In this document: positions 55,283 to 64,000 of the stretch, one piece after another
Position numbering within the stretch: the stretch's first letter is position 1
Layout of the letters: each line of letters opens with the position of its first letter
NCBI GenBank assembly: GCA_963971285.1
Contig: OZ020258.1
Location: forward strand, 496,001-560,000
Origin: Astropecten irregularis
Lineage: Eukaryota > Echinodermata > Asteroidea > Paxillosida > Astropectinidae
Direction: 5' to 3'
Length of the DNA stretch: 64,000 bases
Notes under the pieces: generated by a model
Databases searched by the model: none
The model's input: only the letters and a program-made list of their open reading frames with translations
What the model was told of the DNA's origin: nothing
Program-made: the position numbers and the translations under genes

Positions 55283-55834
55283 GATTATTTGACGGAATTA
55301 TTGTCTATATCAGTCCAGTCGAAAAAGTCATCAGAAGAATCAGTGGAAAGTTCTCGATGAGTTCAATCGTGTTGAAAGTTTCTCTCTGCGAGCATAAAGT
55401 GTTTCTCCACACTCGATCGGCATAACTATCCCACCTTACTTCTAAAAATAATAAGCATCGACTTTATCATATCAGTAACGGGATCAGATTACAAACTGTG
55501 TGTTGTTGTTGTAAATCCGATCGTTTAATCTCTCTATTATCTTTGGTTAAATTGAACAGAATTCATATAGATGCACGTTACCTTGCATTGTCCTTAACTT
55601 CGGGTAAACAATGCGTCGTGTTTATTTTTACTGATAATGATAACTGATCGATCAAATCTGAATACGTAATGTACTATTATATAGGACCAATGAGGTAGAT
55701 GATAGGACCATCTGCAATAAACTTCATTGATAGTCAAATACATAACTTGTTATTGGATTTATGGATAAAATGCGTACGAAGTGAAAAAAGAAGAAGAATG
55801 CTTCGCAGAATGGTTCTCAAAGGCTAAACGCCTT
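55283..55834 (-). promoter_or_regulatory. 5' flank and promoter side of the lectin receptor
   Basis: Sequence upstream of the ATG at 55282. No clear core promoter motif is visible, so the call rests on position. Confidence 0.3.
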
Positions 55835-56271
55835 TTAAATGTACAATACATGATTTGTAAAGGTCACAGAACAGCACTCACACTTTGTCGGATCCAACAT
55901 GTACTATAAGCTGGAAATAAAATTGCCAGTTTTATCTTTTCCTTTTCAAAGGGCGTGTACAACGTTGCTAATGGTGACAGAATAACACTCACTCTTTGTA
56001 TAAACATTTGAACTCAATCGGACATTTTAAGTCACGAGAAAATAACAAAAACCTGTCGATATTTTTCTTATAAAACATAAAGAATGGTTTTCATCTTACT
56101 CCGAGATCAAAACTGTTTCCGGTTTTTGTTTGACTAATTTCTGGATTAGTAGGCCTACAGCATTTCAAGCGGAAATGTAACGGCATATTTATACCCTGAA
56201 AGTTACCTGCGTAAATCTGTGTGAACATTTCTGTTTGGGTATGTAACAAATCCTGTACTAAATACCTTTAA
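55835..56271 (+). mobile_element. TTAA-ended MITE, family B, with internal insertion
   Basis: Left TTAAATGTACAATACATGAT; right TACTAAATACCTTTAA. About 100 extra bases near 55900-56005 include a second, diverged copy of the GGTCACAGAACAGCACTCAC block. Confidence 0.75.
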
Positions 56272-56274
56272 CCT

Positions 56275-56390
56275 CGGTTTGAGAAAGGTCAGGCCCTCTT
56301 AACTCCAAGCATTTTATACATTTTCAGGTCTTTATTTTCGTTGCTGAGCATTTTGCATCAGTTTCATTACGTTTTACATTACTTGCAACA
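56275..56390. repeat. Hairpin element family C, half copy fused to a MITE
   Basis: GGTCAGGCCCTCTTAACTCC and the tail TTTTACATTACTTGC. It runs straight into the truncated family A element at 56391. Confidence 0.65.
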
Positions 56391-56701
56391 AACCAAAACA
56401 GAAATGTTCACAGATTTACGTATAACTTACAGGGTATGAGGATGGTGGTGGTAGAAACATACCGTTAAAATGTTTCCGCCTGAAATGGTGTATTTAGTAT
56501 CCAGAAATTAGTAAAACAACGACCGGAAATCTTTTTGATCTTTTAAAAGATCAAAAATAAAAGAGAAAAGACTTAAGAACTTTACTGTGGCTGCTTTTCA
56601 CTTTTTTTTCTCTAAAAGTGGGCACCGTATGGATTGAAAATGTCACAGATGAATGTTACTGTATTTCTTTGATAAAAACCAAAGTATAATACTACCTTTA
56701 A
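56391..56701 (-). mobile_element. TTAA-ended MITE, family A, truncated at its left end
   Basis: Starts inside the element at AACCAAAACAGAAATGTTCA and keeps the right terminal repeat (CCAAAGTATAATACTACCTT). Confidence 0.75.
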
Positions 56702-56782
56702 ATATTGTACACGAGTTCAGGCATTATCCCTGCCAGCATGAAGCACTGACGTCATGAACTGGTGACCGAGAACTCCACCTTG

Positions 56783-56925
56783 ATCTATTGGGTGCATTCG
56801 TTTAGCTAACACGGGTCAGCCCTTACTGGGAATGGCCGTGCTATACTGCACAAAACAAGCGAGAGAGTGAGGACGAGGTTGACCGGTGTCGACCCGGGGG
56901 AGCTAAACGAATGCACCCAATAAGT
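56783..56925. mobile_element. ATTGGGTGCATTCGTTTAGC-ended MITE
   Basis: Inverted ends of 22 bases, right end AGCTAAACGAATGCACCCAA, around a 100-base core with a GACC/GGTC-rich stem. Single copy in this window. Confidence 0.75.
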
Positions 56926-57357
56926 TAGTTCATTATGTCGTGGTGCAATGGTTCCGCACAATGCACCATACGTCCTCCATAATCAGATGCTACAGTGCAT
57001 GCAGTCCTGTGCAAGGTACAACATGCAATACAATATACCCAAGTTACAACGTATATCAGTAGTTGTTCATAGGCCTATAGCCAGTTTGTAGCTTTCTAAC
57101 TTGCTGAACACGATAAGGTCTCATGTTTTCTCGATGAAATGCGACTTTTGACAGTGAATACTGAACACAGTGAATGGGACAAGTTAAACTGTTTAGTGTG
57201 GTGAAATTTGTTTTGTCAAAACAGTCAAAACCCACAGGCACAGTATAGGTCTAGGCCTGAAAACAAAAGTGCACGGGATATAATTTCCATTACTGTACAT
57301 GACTGCATGAATTTGCTTGTTGCTGGTTTACCCTATTATGCTGTGTAAACACATAGC

Positions 57358-57511
57358 ATGATCTGAGGTCAATTTCACCAAACTCATTGTCACTTACTAT
57401 CAATCGCAGGACTTATGATGCGTTGCAGCCCCATGTCAAGTTGTAGGATACGATGAGTTATCCTTCGTAACTCTAGTTAAGATCGATCACAGGGCTTCGT
57501 GAAATCACCCT
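57358..57511. repeat. Dispersed repeat family M, copy 2, upstream of the NAA80-like gene
   Basis: Shares AATTTCACCAAACTCAT and GAGTTATCCTTCGTAACTC with 26098-26230. It ends about 30 bases before the NAA80-like start codon, so it may supply part of the 5' UTR. The preceding 56926-57357 shows nothing. Confidence 0.6.
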
Positions 57512-57542
57512 CTGGCATGGTTACAAATGCTATAATTGCAAC

Positions 57543-58181
57543 ATGGAGAGGCAAGTGAAAACTTCGTTTCTTCCGATACGCACTCGCCCGGATCTACTCC
57601 ATTCATGTGAGGAACTCTTGAGAAGCATTTGGCCACGTGGTAAAGCCGAGAGAATCCATCTTCTTGCTGCTGAAGAATCATCAGGGCTTCCATGCTCCAT
57701 GATACTCATCCAACACGGAGAGGGAGACATTCCAGATAAAGTTATCGGACATGTTCGTTTAGTAACGGTAACTAAACCTGTATCTCCCAAGAACGTGTAC
57801 TTCGAATCACTGTGTGTAGAGAAATCTATACAAGGTAAGGGTTACGGCACGGATATCATGCGCCAAGCTGAGAGGTATGCTGCTAGCACGCTAGGGAGCA
57901 AGGAAGCTTTCTTAATAAGTGATAAGTCTAGAACATACTTCTACAAGAGTCTCCTGTATAAAGAGTGCCCTGTTTTATCTCTTGAAACAGTCGGTGCTAA
58001 TTTACTACGGAGTTTCCAGGATGCTGCCAGCTGGTATGGAAATCTACCTCTGAGTGGTTGGGAGACGGCATATGATGATGGGCCGATAATATCTAAGGAT
58101 GACATGGTGCAACAGGTGGTTGGTAATGTTACCATGGTCAAGGATTTAAGTGTATACTGCAGTGGGACTGAAGAAGATTGA
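57543..58181 (+). CDS. naa80: NAA80-like actin N-terminal acetyltransferase, 212 aa, single exon
   Basis: An uninterrupted frame runs from the ATG at 57543 (context CAACATGG) to TGA at 58179-58181. It is a GNAT-fold protein: the acetyl-CoA pyrophosphate loop Q-G-K-G-Y-G is at 97-102 after the strand F-E-S-L-C-V-E, and F-Y-K-S-L-L-Y (about 133-139) is the usual motif-B segment. The N-terminal R-P-D-L-L-H-S-C-E-E-L-L-R-S-I-W-P-R (15-32) closely matches the start of NAA80/NatH (formerly NAT6), which acetylates the processed N-terminus of actin in the cytosol. The long proline-rich insert of vertebrate NAA80 is absent. The orthology is from memory of the family, not a search. Confidence 0.82.
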   Translation: MERQVKTSFLPIRTRPDLLHSCEELLRSIWPRGKAERIHLLAAEESSGLPCSMILIQHGEGDIPDKVIGHVRLVTVTKPVSPKNVYFESLCVEKSIQGKGYGTDIMRQAERYAASTLGSKEAFLISDKSRTYFYKSLLYKECPVLSLETVGANLLRSFQDAASWYGNLPLSGWETAYDDGPIISKDDMVQQVVGNVTMVKDLSVYCSGTEED

Positions 58182-59033
58182 ATGGAACATTGAGCAAAAG
58201 TCAAGATTCTCAAGACTGTCATTCAGATAAACTACATGTACTTCAGTAACATCTTTCCTTATATAATATTGTGTCCATTTGGATCAAATTGAGCTGAGAT
58301 TGTTTGTTGGGGTGTTGGGGGTGTTTTTTGGTTTTGTGGCGAGCTGCTGCGAAGCAGTGCGAGTCTATGTAATACCGATTTCCGTCCGTCTGTCCGTCCG
58401 TCCGTCCGTCCGGCCGTCCTCGTGAAATGTTAAAGTTTTTTAGTATGTGCTTGAACCCCAATTTTTTAGATTTTTTTTTATGGGTGCATTGTCCAAAATA
58501 ATGTTGTTATTATTGTAAATGGAAAATGTTGAATTTGTTTCTATGTTTCAAAATGTTGAAGTTTTTTCTATTGTTTCAAAATGTTGATTTTTTTTTTTTT
58601 TTTTTTTTTTGGAATGGGTGTGTTGTCCAAAATAATGTTGTTATTATTGTAGATGGAAAATGTTGAAGTTTTTTCTATTGTTTCAAAATGTTGAAGTTTT
58701 TTCTATTGTTTCAAAATGTAGATTTTTTTTTTTTTTGAATGGGTGTGTTGTCCAAAATAATCTTGAGATTTTTGTAAATGAAAGATGTTGTTATTATTGT
58801 AGATGGAAAATGTTGAAGTTTTTTCTATTGTTTTAAAATATTGAAGTTTTTTGGGGATGGGTGTATGTGTGATCGATGGGTGTTTGCTATCATGTTTGTG
58901 ACTGCACGTAAGGCTGCAGCGAGCCATGACAGCTTCGCTGTTCTAGTTTTGGTTTTTTTTGGTTTGTTTTTTACCAAAAAGATGGAACAGTATTCCATCT
59001 ATCAGTGTAAGTTGGTATCATCATAGCTCAACT
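58182..59033. repeat. Low-complexity T-rich tandem repeats and (TCCG)n microsatellite
   Basis: A TCCG run lies at 58382-58416. After it come about six diverged units built on GAAAATGTTGAAGTTTTTTC and TATTGTTTCAAAATGTTG at 58510-58860, with a T23 run near 58580. GGCGAGCTGCTGCGAAGCAG at 58338 and its rough complement near 58920 may be the ends of one non-autonomous element. The first 100 bases are the likely 3' UTR of the NAA80-like gene. Confidence 0.65.
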
Positions 59034-59274
59034 GGGGCCAATTTCACGGCGCTGCTAAGCACAAAAATTTGCTTAGAACAAGAAAGTTCTTGCTCAATAA
59101 AAAAAAAAAACAGTTAAAAATTCCATTTGATGTTCATGGTCAGTGAACAACAGCCAAAGAACAATCTCAAGCGATAAACAACCCATGGATATTTGGTTGT
59201 TAACCCTGTTTTTATTAAGACTGATATGTTATGCTTAGCACATTGTTGTGCTAAGCAGCCATGAAATCGGCCCC
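59034..59274. mobile_element. GGGGCCAATTT-ended MITE, family I, copy 4
   Basis: Left GGGGCCAATTTCACGGCGCT; right GCAGCCATGAAATCGGCCCC. The arms repeat AAGCACAAAAATTTGCTTAG-like sequence. Confidence 0.85.
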
Positions 59275-59409
59275 TGGTACTATGGATTGTTTACTGTATT
59301 AATTATCAAGGGCTCTTTTTTTTTTAAGTAAAGTAATTGTTTTGTTGTCATCATTATTCAAATATTTGCCTTACATGTATATAATCACTTTTACTTTTTT
59401 ATTTTTGCA

Positions 59410-59750
59410 TTAAAGGGCATGTACAACATTGGTAAGAAACCAAAACAGAAATCTTCATAGATTTACCTATAACTTTCAGGGTATGAAGATGGTGCTGGTA
59501 GAAACATACCACTAAAATATCTCCGACTGAAATGGTGTTTTCATCCTGAAAGAGTAAAACCAAACACTAAAAACATTTTTGATCTTGGCAAGATAAAAAA
59601 ATACTTCTTTATGTTTATAAAAATAAACTGAGTAAGATTTTTGCTAATTTCTTGGGACTCAGATGTCTGATTGAGCTCAAATTTTCACTGGCTGTACATG
59701 CTGGATTAGACAAAGTGTTAGTGCTGTAAAAATGCTGTTCTGACACCTTT
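59410..59750 (-). mobile_element. Chimeric TTAA-type MITE (A-like left, B-like right)
   Basis: The left part has the A interior (GAAACCAAAACAGAAATCTT). The right part has the B interior (GACTCAGATGTCTGATTGAG, TGGATTAGACAAAGTGTTAG). Both terminal repeats are eroded. Confidence 0.65.
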
Positions 59751-60045
59751 TATCAATTGATGTTATATGAACAATTTCCTCTTAATTAGCATCTTGGTGA
59801 AATTGACATAACGTTTGCAGTTTGGCTTAAAATACACCTGCTTTATTTCACATCAGTACTTTTTGAGCCTCGGCTGTGTTTCCAGGCAAAGTGTCAGAGA
59901 AAATCCATACTACAAGCTATATTATTGACTTTGAGCCTTGCTTGGGGATTATAGATCTTTATAGATTGACCTTTACAAGGCCAGGGTCACTTCGGTTGAC
60001 CACCACATAGCGAAAGTAATTTCCTCTTCCCCTTTAGTAGGAATT
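59751..60045. other. Intergenic, no gene seen
   Basis: Unique AT-rich sequence. I see no supported feature. Confidence 0.4.
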
Positions 60046-60341
60046 ATTGATTCATCATCACTTTCTGCTGTTAGTTATTGACCAGATTTACAGCCCAACT
60101 GACTATAAACCAGGTCATTCCTGGTTGAATACTTAGTCCACGTATTGAAAATTCCTATATGATCATGAATTCAATCAAAGCTTGACCGAAGATATTGATT
60201 CATCATCACTTACTGCTGTTAGTTATTGACCAGATTTACAGACCAACTGACTATAAACCAGGTCATTCCTGGTTGAATACTTAGTCCACGTATTGAATAT
60301 TCCTATATGATCAGGAATTCAATCAAAGCTTGACCAGAGAA
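60046..60341. repeat. 148-bp tandem duplication
   Basis: Bases 60046-60193 recur at 60194-60341 with only a handful of substitutions, including GACCAGATTTACAG and AATTCAATCAAAGCTTGACC. It is older than the 101-bp duplication at 24941. Confidence 0.85.
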
Positions 60342-60502
60342 ATAATATTGATCAATGCATGACATAATATATTTTTGGTTCTTTTTATTTCTACACCCAC
60401 GTGTGGATATTCATTTTTGCTGCACGGAATCTTGTTAATTTCCACCCTTTCCTGTTGATCACCTGCTGAAATTATCGTCTGTTTTAGTTCAGTAGAATAA
60501 AC

Positions 60503-60697
60503 CTTAGACTTGGGCCCAAGTCTTTCTTAGTCGCGGTGATTGTCTCTTTTTCACGCAATTTTTTGAGTGGTCCCGCGCCGAGAGCTGAACTCTCGCCGTA
60601 GCCATGAGTCTCGCACGGTTTTGCGAGAGTTGCGTGAAAACAAGAGACAATCACCGCGACTTAGAAAGACTTGGCCCCAAGTCTAAATAAATCTAGG
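60503..60697. mobile_element. TTAGACTTGG-ended palindromic MITE
   Basis: Arms of about 55 bases (TTAGACTTGGGCCCAAGTCT at the left) are nearly perfect complements. The core has CTCTCGCCG-type stems. Confidence 0.8.
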
Positions 60698-60887
60698 TCT
60701 TGCTGTCACGGAGCGTTGCCTGTTTGTGTGAACTGATACGCGCACGGTTTAGTCTTCGAATCAGTCGCATACAGGTTGTTTGACGAATTATACACTCACA
60801 TTTATTTGAAATAAATAACCGATAGCATGAGTACGTTTTCTCCTTTTAAGTGAGAAAAAAATGCTGCTAAGCCTCATCAAGTAATCA

Positions 60888-61127
60888 GGGGCCAATTTCA
60901 TAAAACTGTTAAGCTCAAAAATGTGCTAAGCATGACATTTCTGTCTTAATAAAAACAGGGTTAACAACCAAATTTCCACGTGTTGTGTATCACTTGTGAT
61001 GTTCTTTGGCTGTTGTTCGCTGACCATGAATATCAAATGGAATTTTCAATGGTGGTTTGTTTTATTGGGCAAGACATTTTTGTGCTAAGCAAATTTTTGT
61101 GCTTAAAAGTTTTATGAAATTGGCCAC
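60888..61127. mobile_element. GGGGCCAATTT-ended MITE, family I, copy 5
   Basis: Left GGGGCCAATTTCATAAAACT; right AAAGTTTTATGAAATTGGCC. The interior matches copy 4. Confidence 0.85.
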
Positions 61128-61156
61128 TGATTAACGTCTTTGTTTTTGAAGTTTTA

Positions 61157-61534
61157 TTAAAGGTGTATTACGGGTACAGTACATGATTGGTAACATAGCC
61201 AAACAAAAATTTTCACAGATTGACGTATGAGGCTTTTAGGTATGACGATAGTGGTGGACAGTATAAACATACCGTTAAAATATTTCCGTCTGAAATGGCC
61301 TTTATTTATTCAGAAATTAATCAAACAAAGACCGAAAAACGGGTTTGATCTCGGTTTAAGATCAAAACCACATGGGAAAAATTGTCAGGTTTTCGCTATT
61401 TTCTGGTGACTCAGATGTCCGATTGAGCTCAAATTTTCACAGGTTTATCATTTCATGTACCATGTACATGCTGTGATGTACACAAAGTGTGAGTGCTGCT
61501 CTGTGAGCTTTACCAATCATTAATGTATCTTTAA
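61157..61534 (-). mobile_element. TTAA-ended MITE, family B
   Basis: Left TTAAAGGTGTATTACGGGTA; right CCAATCATTAATGTATCTTT followed by AA. The interior has the shared TCTGAAATGG block and the GATCTCGGTTTAAGATC palindrome. Confidence 0.8.
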
Positions 61535-61599
61535 TGTGCGGGACGCGGCTGCAATGCACAGGAGAAACATGAAAACATGGCGTCTATAGCTAAGGGTTT

Positions 61600-61950
61600 A
61601 ATAATAAACCGTTTTTATATAGCGCATATCACAATCAACGTATGACGTCTCTATGCGCGTATTACTATTATCCCTGGTCATTGGGCTACAATTATTACAA
61701 TCCTGAAACCATCTCAACTCCCTGGGGAGTATCCAGCCCTGGCTGCCGTACAGAGGCTAATCAAACCACAAAGCCACCTCTACCCTCGCAGGTACCCATT
61801 TACACCTGGGTGAAGAGGAACAATATGTGACAAAGCGTCTTGCCCAAGGATGCAAGCACCATTAACCCATGGCTGGATTCGAACCCACAATCTATAGATT
61901 GACCACAAGACTTTGAGTTCAACACGCCAGACCACTAGGACACAGCACTC
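61600..61950 (-). mobile_element. tRNA-derived SINE, family S2, best copy
   Basis: Minus strand, 5' to 3': tRNA-like head (GTGCTGTGTCCTAGTGGTCT, B box GGGTTCGAATCC), body with TCACCCAGGTGTAAATGGG, and a tail GCGCTATATAAAAACGGTTT followed by an ATT-rich end. The tail resembles the 3' end of L2-type LINEs, which would provide the copying machinery. Confidence 0.75.
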
Positions 61951-62444
61951 CAAGGGTTTGTATGCTCAACATTAATAACGAATGTGCGGTGCATTATAAC
62001 ATGATACACATACAGTGTAGAACGGTTTTGCATTATTTGTCTAATGCAGGTGGTAGAGAGTGGGCGGGGTTACAGACAAAATGAACTCCCATTGACATAA
62101 CGTGCAACTGCATTGCACTAGTACATGCCATGAGTGAATGTTTCAATTCACTCATGACATGTAATAATCGATATATGAATTTACCGTGACGTAGTTTTTG
62201 TGTTGTACAAGTCATTAAAGTTATCTCGTCATTAAATTGGGGCCAATAAAAATGTACGATATAGTACAGTAGTCTGTTCATGAATACGGGACTCTCATAT
62301 CTATATGGCCGTATAGTCTGTGTTTCTAATGTATTAAATAATTACTGATGCAAAGTAGGGCTTCCCAAATTAAAAAAAGAACCACAAAAACTGAATTCGG
62401 AAACAGGAGAAAAACAGAAGCCCGACGTTTCATATACAGTCAAA

Positions 62445-62515
62445 TAAGTGTTTGGAGATAGGAGGGCCTGACGCGTTTCGATCCTATAGTAGAATCTTTC
62501 TCAAAGGTTTATTAC
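62445..62515. repeat. Hairpin element family C, half copy
   Basis: AGGAGGGCCTGACGCGTTTC followed by GATCCTATAGTAGAATC and CTTTCTCAAAGG; the second arm is missing. The sequence from 61951 to 62444 shows nothing recognisable. Confidence 0.6.
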
Positions 62516-63384
62516 TAAAATTGAAAAAAATAAGTGTATAGTTATATAAGAGAAACAAATGCAACATGTATGCCCGTCATGCAACAAAAACGAAATAAAT
62601 ACCGTATTTTGATTTCAATGTAACCGATAATTCAACTTGTTGATTATTTTTGCTGTACGGTAACCATCGCGACAGCATTCGGTCAGAGATGGGCTCAGAT
62701 ATTTTCAGAACTGTAGAACTGTATAATTCCAAGAATGACTATTTGATAAATCGTACCATTTAGTCATAGTAATTATCATAATTCGTGGCGCGTACACAAT
62801 CATATTTACCTGCATAGAATACAATGATTGTAATGAGGGTAGCACGCCTCTTGGCGATGGGGGCGCTATACCATTATTGACGACGCTCCATGACGACGGC
62901 CTCGACCTAGTATTGACCCTAGCAACGGCGGTGGAGACCAATAACAAGTGGTGCGTTAATGGGGGGAGACGATCAATGAGCACTGGGTCATTCTATGTCT
63001 GATGTACCGCACAGCAAGATCCTTCCACACCCTTACATATTACAGTCTGCAGAAATAGAAGGGGAAATTTATCATTGGTCTTCAACAGTTTCATTTATTG
63101 GCCAATTTTTATTTGTGTGGTACAAATGTGACGCGACTATCTCGATTATTTAGCAAGGAATTTGATGTATGATCGCACAAACAGACTGGCGATCATTTAT
63201 CTCCAGAAAAATTCAACAATTTGCTGACTGAACAATTTATGCTGCAGCTAGTCGGGTGGCCAGAAAGCCTTGCATCGGAATCGCGCACTAAATCTGCTGG
63301 ATTGCACGGCAATATTAGAACATAACCGGTGTATTTACTACCTGAGCGTCTTGATCCTAAAAGACCACCTAGAGAAAAGTAAAA
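62516..63384 (+). promoter_or_regulatory. 5' flank of the acylated-protein gene
   Basis: Non-coding sequence leading to the ATG at 63385 (context AAAAATGGG). No TATA box is evident at a fitting distance. An opposite-strand frame at 62983-62705 has no domain and is not called. Confidence 0.3.
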
Positions 63385-63745
63385 ATGGGTTGCAGCGGGT
63401 CTAAAGGTGCCGTAGTGCCGTCAGTAGGCTCATCACAAGCATGGACCACGGAGAAGAAACCTGCATCCGCTGGTTCAACCAAGAGCGGCCGGACCAAGCT
63501 GATCAGAGTAAGCTCAGCTGGCAAGGGGACCGCAGTGGAAGAGATGAAACCATCAGTGGATTCTAACGAGTCAAGGGCATCGCTGAGGTCTGGGAACAAC
63601 CGTGGGGTATCATCAGCTACCAGTAAGGCATCGGCGCATACATACGATAGCGGCCTAGAAGCTGACTATGGGAATATTATCACCGAAGAATCAGACCCCA
63701 CCTTACAACAGGAGGCAATACAAGCAAACAGGCCAAACACACCAG
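63385..63745 (+). CDS. First coding exon of a myristoylation/palmitoylation-type protein (continues past window)
   Basis: The exon gives 120 codons plus one base and ends at a strong donor (CACCAG then GTAAGC at 63746). The N-terminus M-G-C-S-G-S-K fits N-myristoylation of Gly2 with Cys3 as a palmitoylation site and a basic residue after it, which targets membranes. The rest is Ser/Thr/Lys-rich and looks disordered, with an acidic patch near the end (Y-D-S-G-L-E-A-D-Y around 87-95). Proteins with this start include signalling adaptors and stathmin-domain proteins, but I cannot assign a family from one exon. The remaining exons lie beyond 64000. Confidence 0.72.
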
Positions 63746-64000
63746 GTAAGCATATTAATTAGGAATAATAATTAATATACATTCTAAAAAAACAAACAAT
63801 GCGTTTTCCTTACGCACTCCCGTCATATTCTGTTCAGCGAATGAAATTCACATGGCATTTAACACCCCAAACATATTTTTCCATTTTCGAAAAATTGTCA
63901 AACTTGAAGTAGGCCTACATGGAAACGAATCCTGGCATTTTAATATTATTGTACAAAATGTATTATAATGTTCGCCATGACTGCGTCTTTAATATCATTT
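63746..64000 (+). other. Start of intron 1 of the acylated-protein gene
   Basis: AT-rich sequence after the donor at 63746. No acceptor-exon pair is visible before the window ends. Confidence 0.5.

Noticed and set aside
58243-58461. 72-codon frame with D-G-R-T-D-G-Q-T repeats
   Set aside because: It is produced by the TCCG microsatellite.

Overview
This is a repeat-rich animal nuclear genome window, most likely from an invertebrate deuterostome, with an echinoderm as the best guess. The evidence is short exons split by GT/AG introns, mixed SRCR/WSC/Sushi/C-type-lectin receptors, tRNA-derived SINEs, many palindromic MITEs, and foldback elements like the sea-urchin TU elements. No species can be fixed from the sequence alone.

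Layout. 1-2.3 kb: two tandem, intronless phytochelatin-synthase-like genes on the minus strand, the first cut by the window edge. 2.3-21.2 kb: no convincing host gene. This part holds MITEs, SINEs, two foldback-type elements in mirror orientation (11.8-14.1 kb) and a 152-bp satellite (16.6-19.2 kb) made from the zinc-knuckle 3' end of a LINE and organised as a higher-order repeat. 21.2-23.5 kb: a five-exon Rab GTPase (+). 25.1-26.8 kb: a small Ser/Pro-rich orphan gene (+). 29.1-41.5 kb: an eight-exon type I receptor (-), signal peptide-SRCR-WSC-Sushi-TM-tail, 427 aa. 44.7-55.3 kb: a 13-exon type I receptor (-), signal peptide-2 Sushi-2 C-type lectin-2 Sushi-mucin-like stalk-TM-tail, 1049 aa. 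57.5-58.2 kb: a single-exon NAA80-like N-acetyltransferase (+). 63.4 kb to the end: first coding exon of an N-myristoylated-type protein (+), continuing past the window.

Both receptor models were assembled by hand from splice sites. Every junction keeps frame and each total is a multiple of three. All extracellular exons are phase 1-1, the phase class that permits domain shuffling. The two receptors are head-to-tail neighbours and look like pattern-recognition or adhesion molecules; one tail has an ITIM-type motif and the other has tyrosine-based endocytic motifs.

The rest is mostly mobile DNA: a TTAA-ended MITE family in two subtypes (about 15 copies), hAT and Harbinger-like MITEs with visible target duplications, two SINE families, a 5'-truncated LINE, two intronic minisatellites, and several repeat families that share a hammerhead-ribozyme-like stem motif. 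No LTR retrovirus, Polinton, CRISPR array or rRNA gene was seen.
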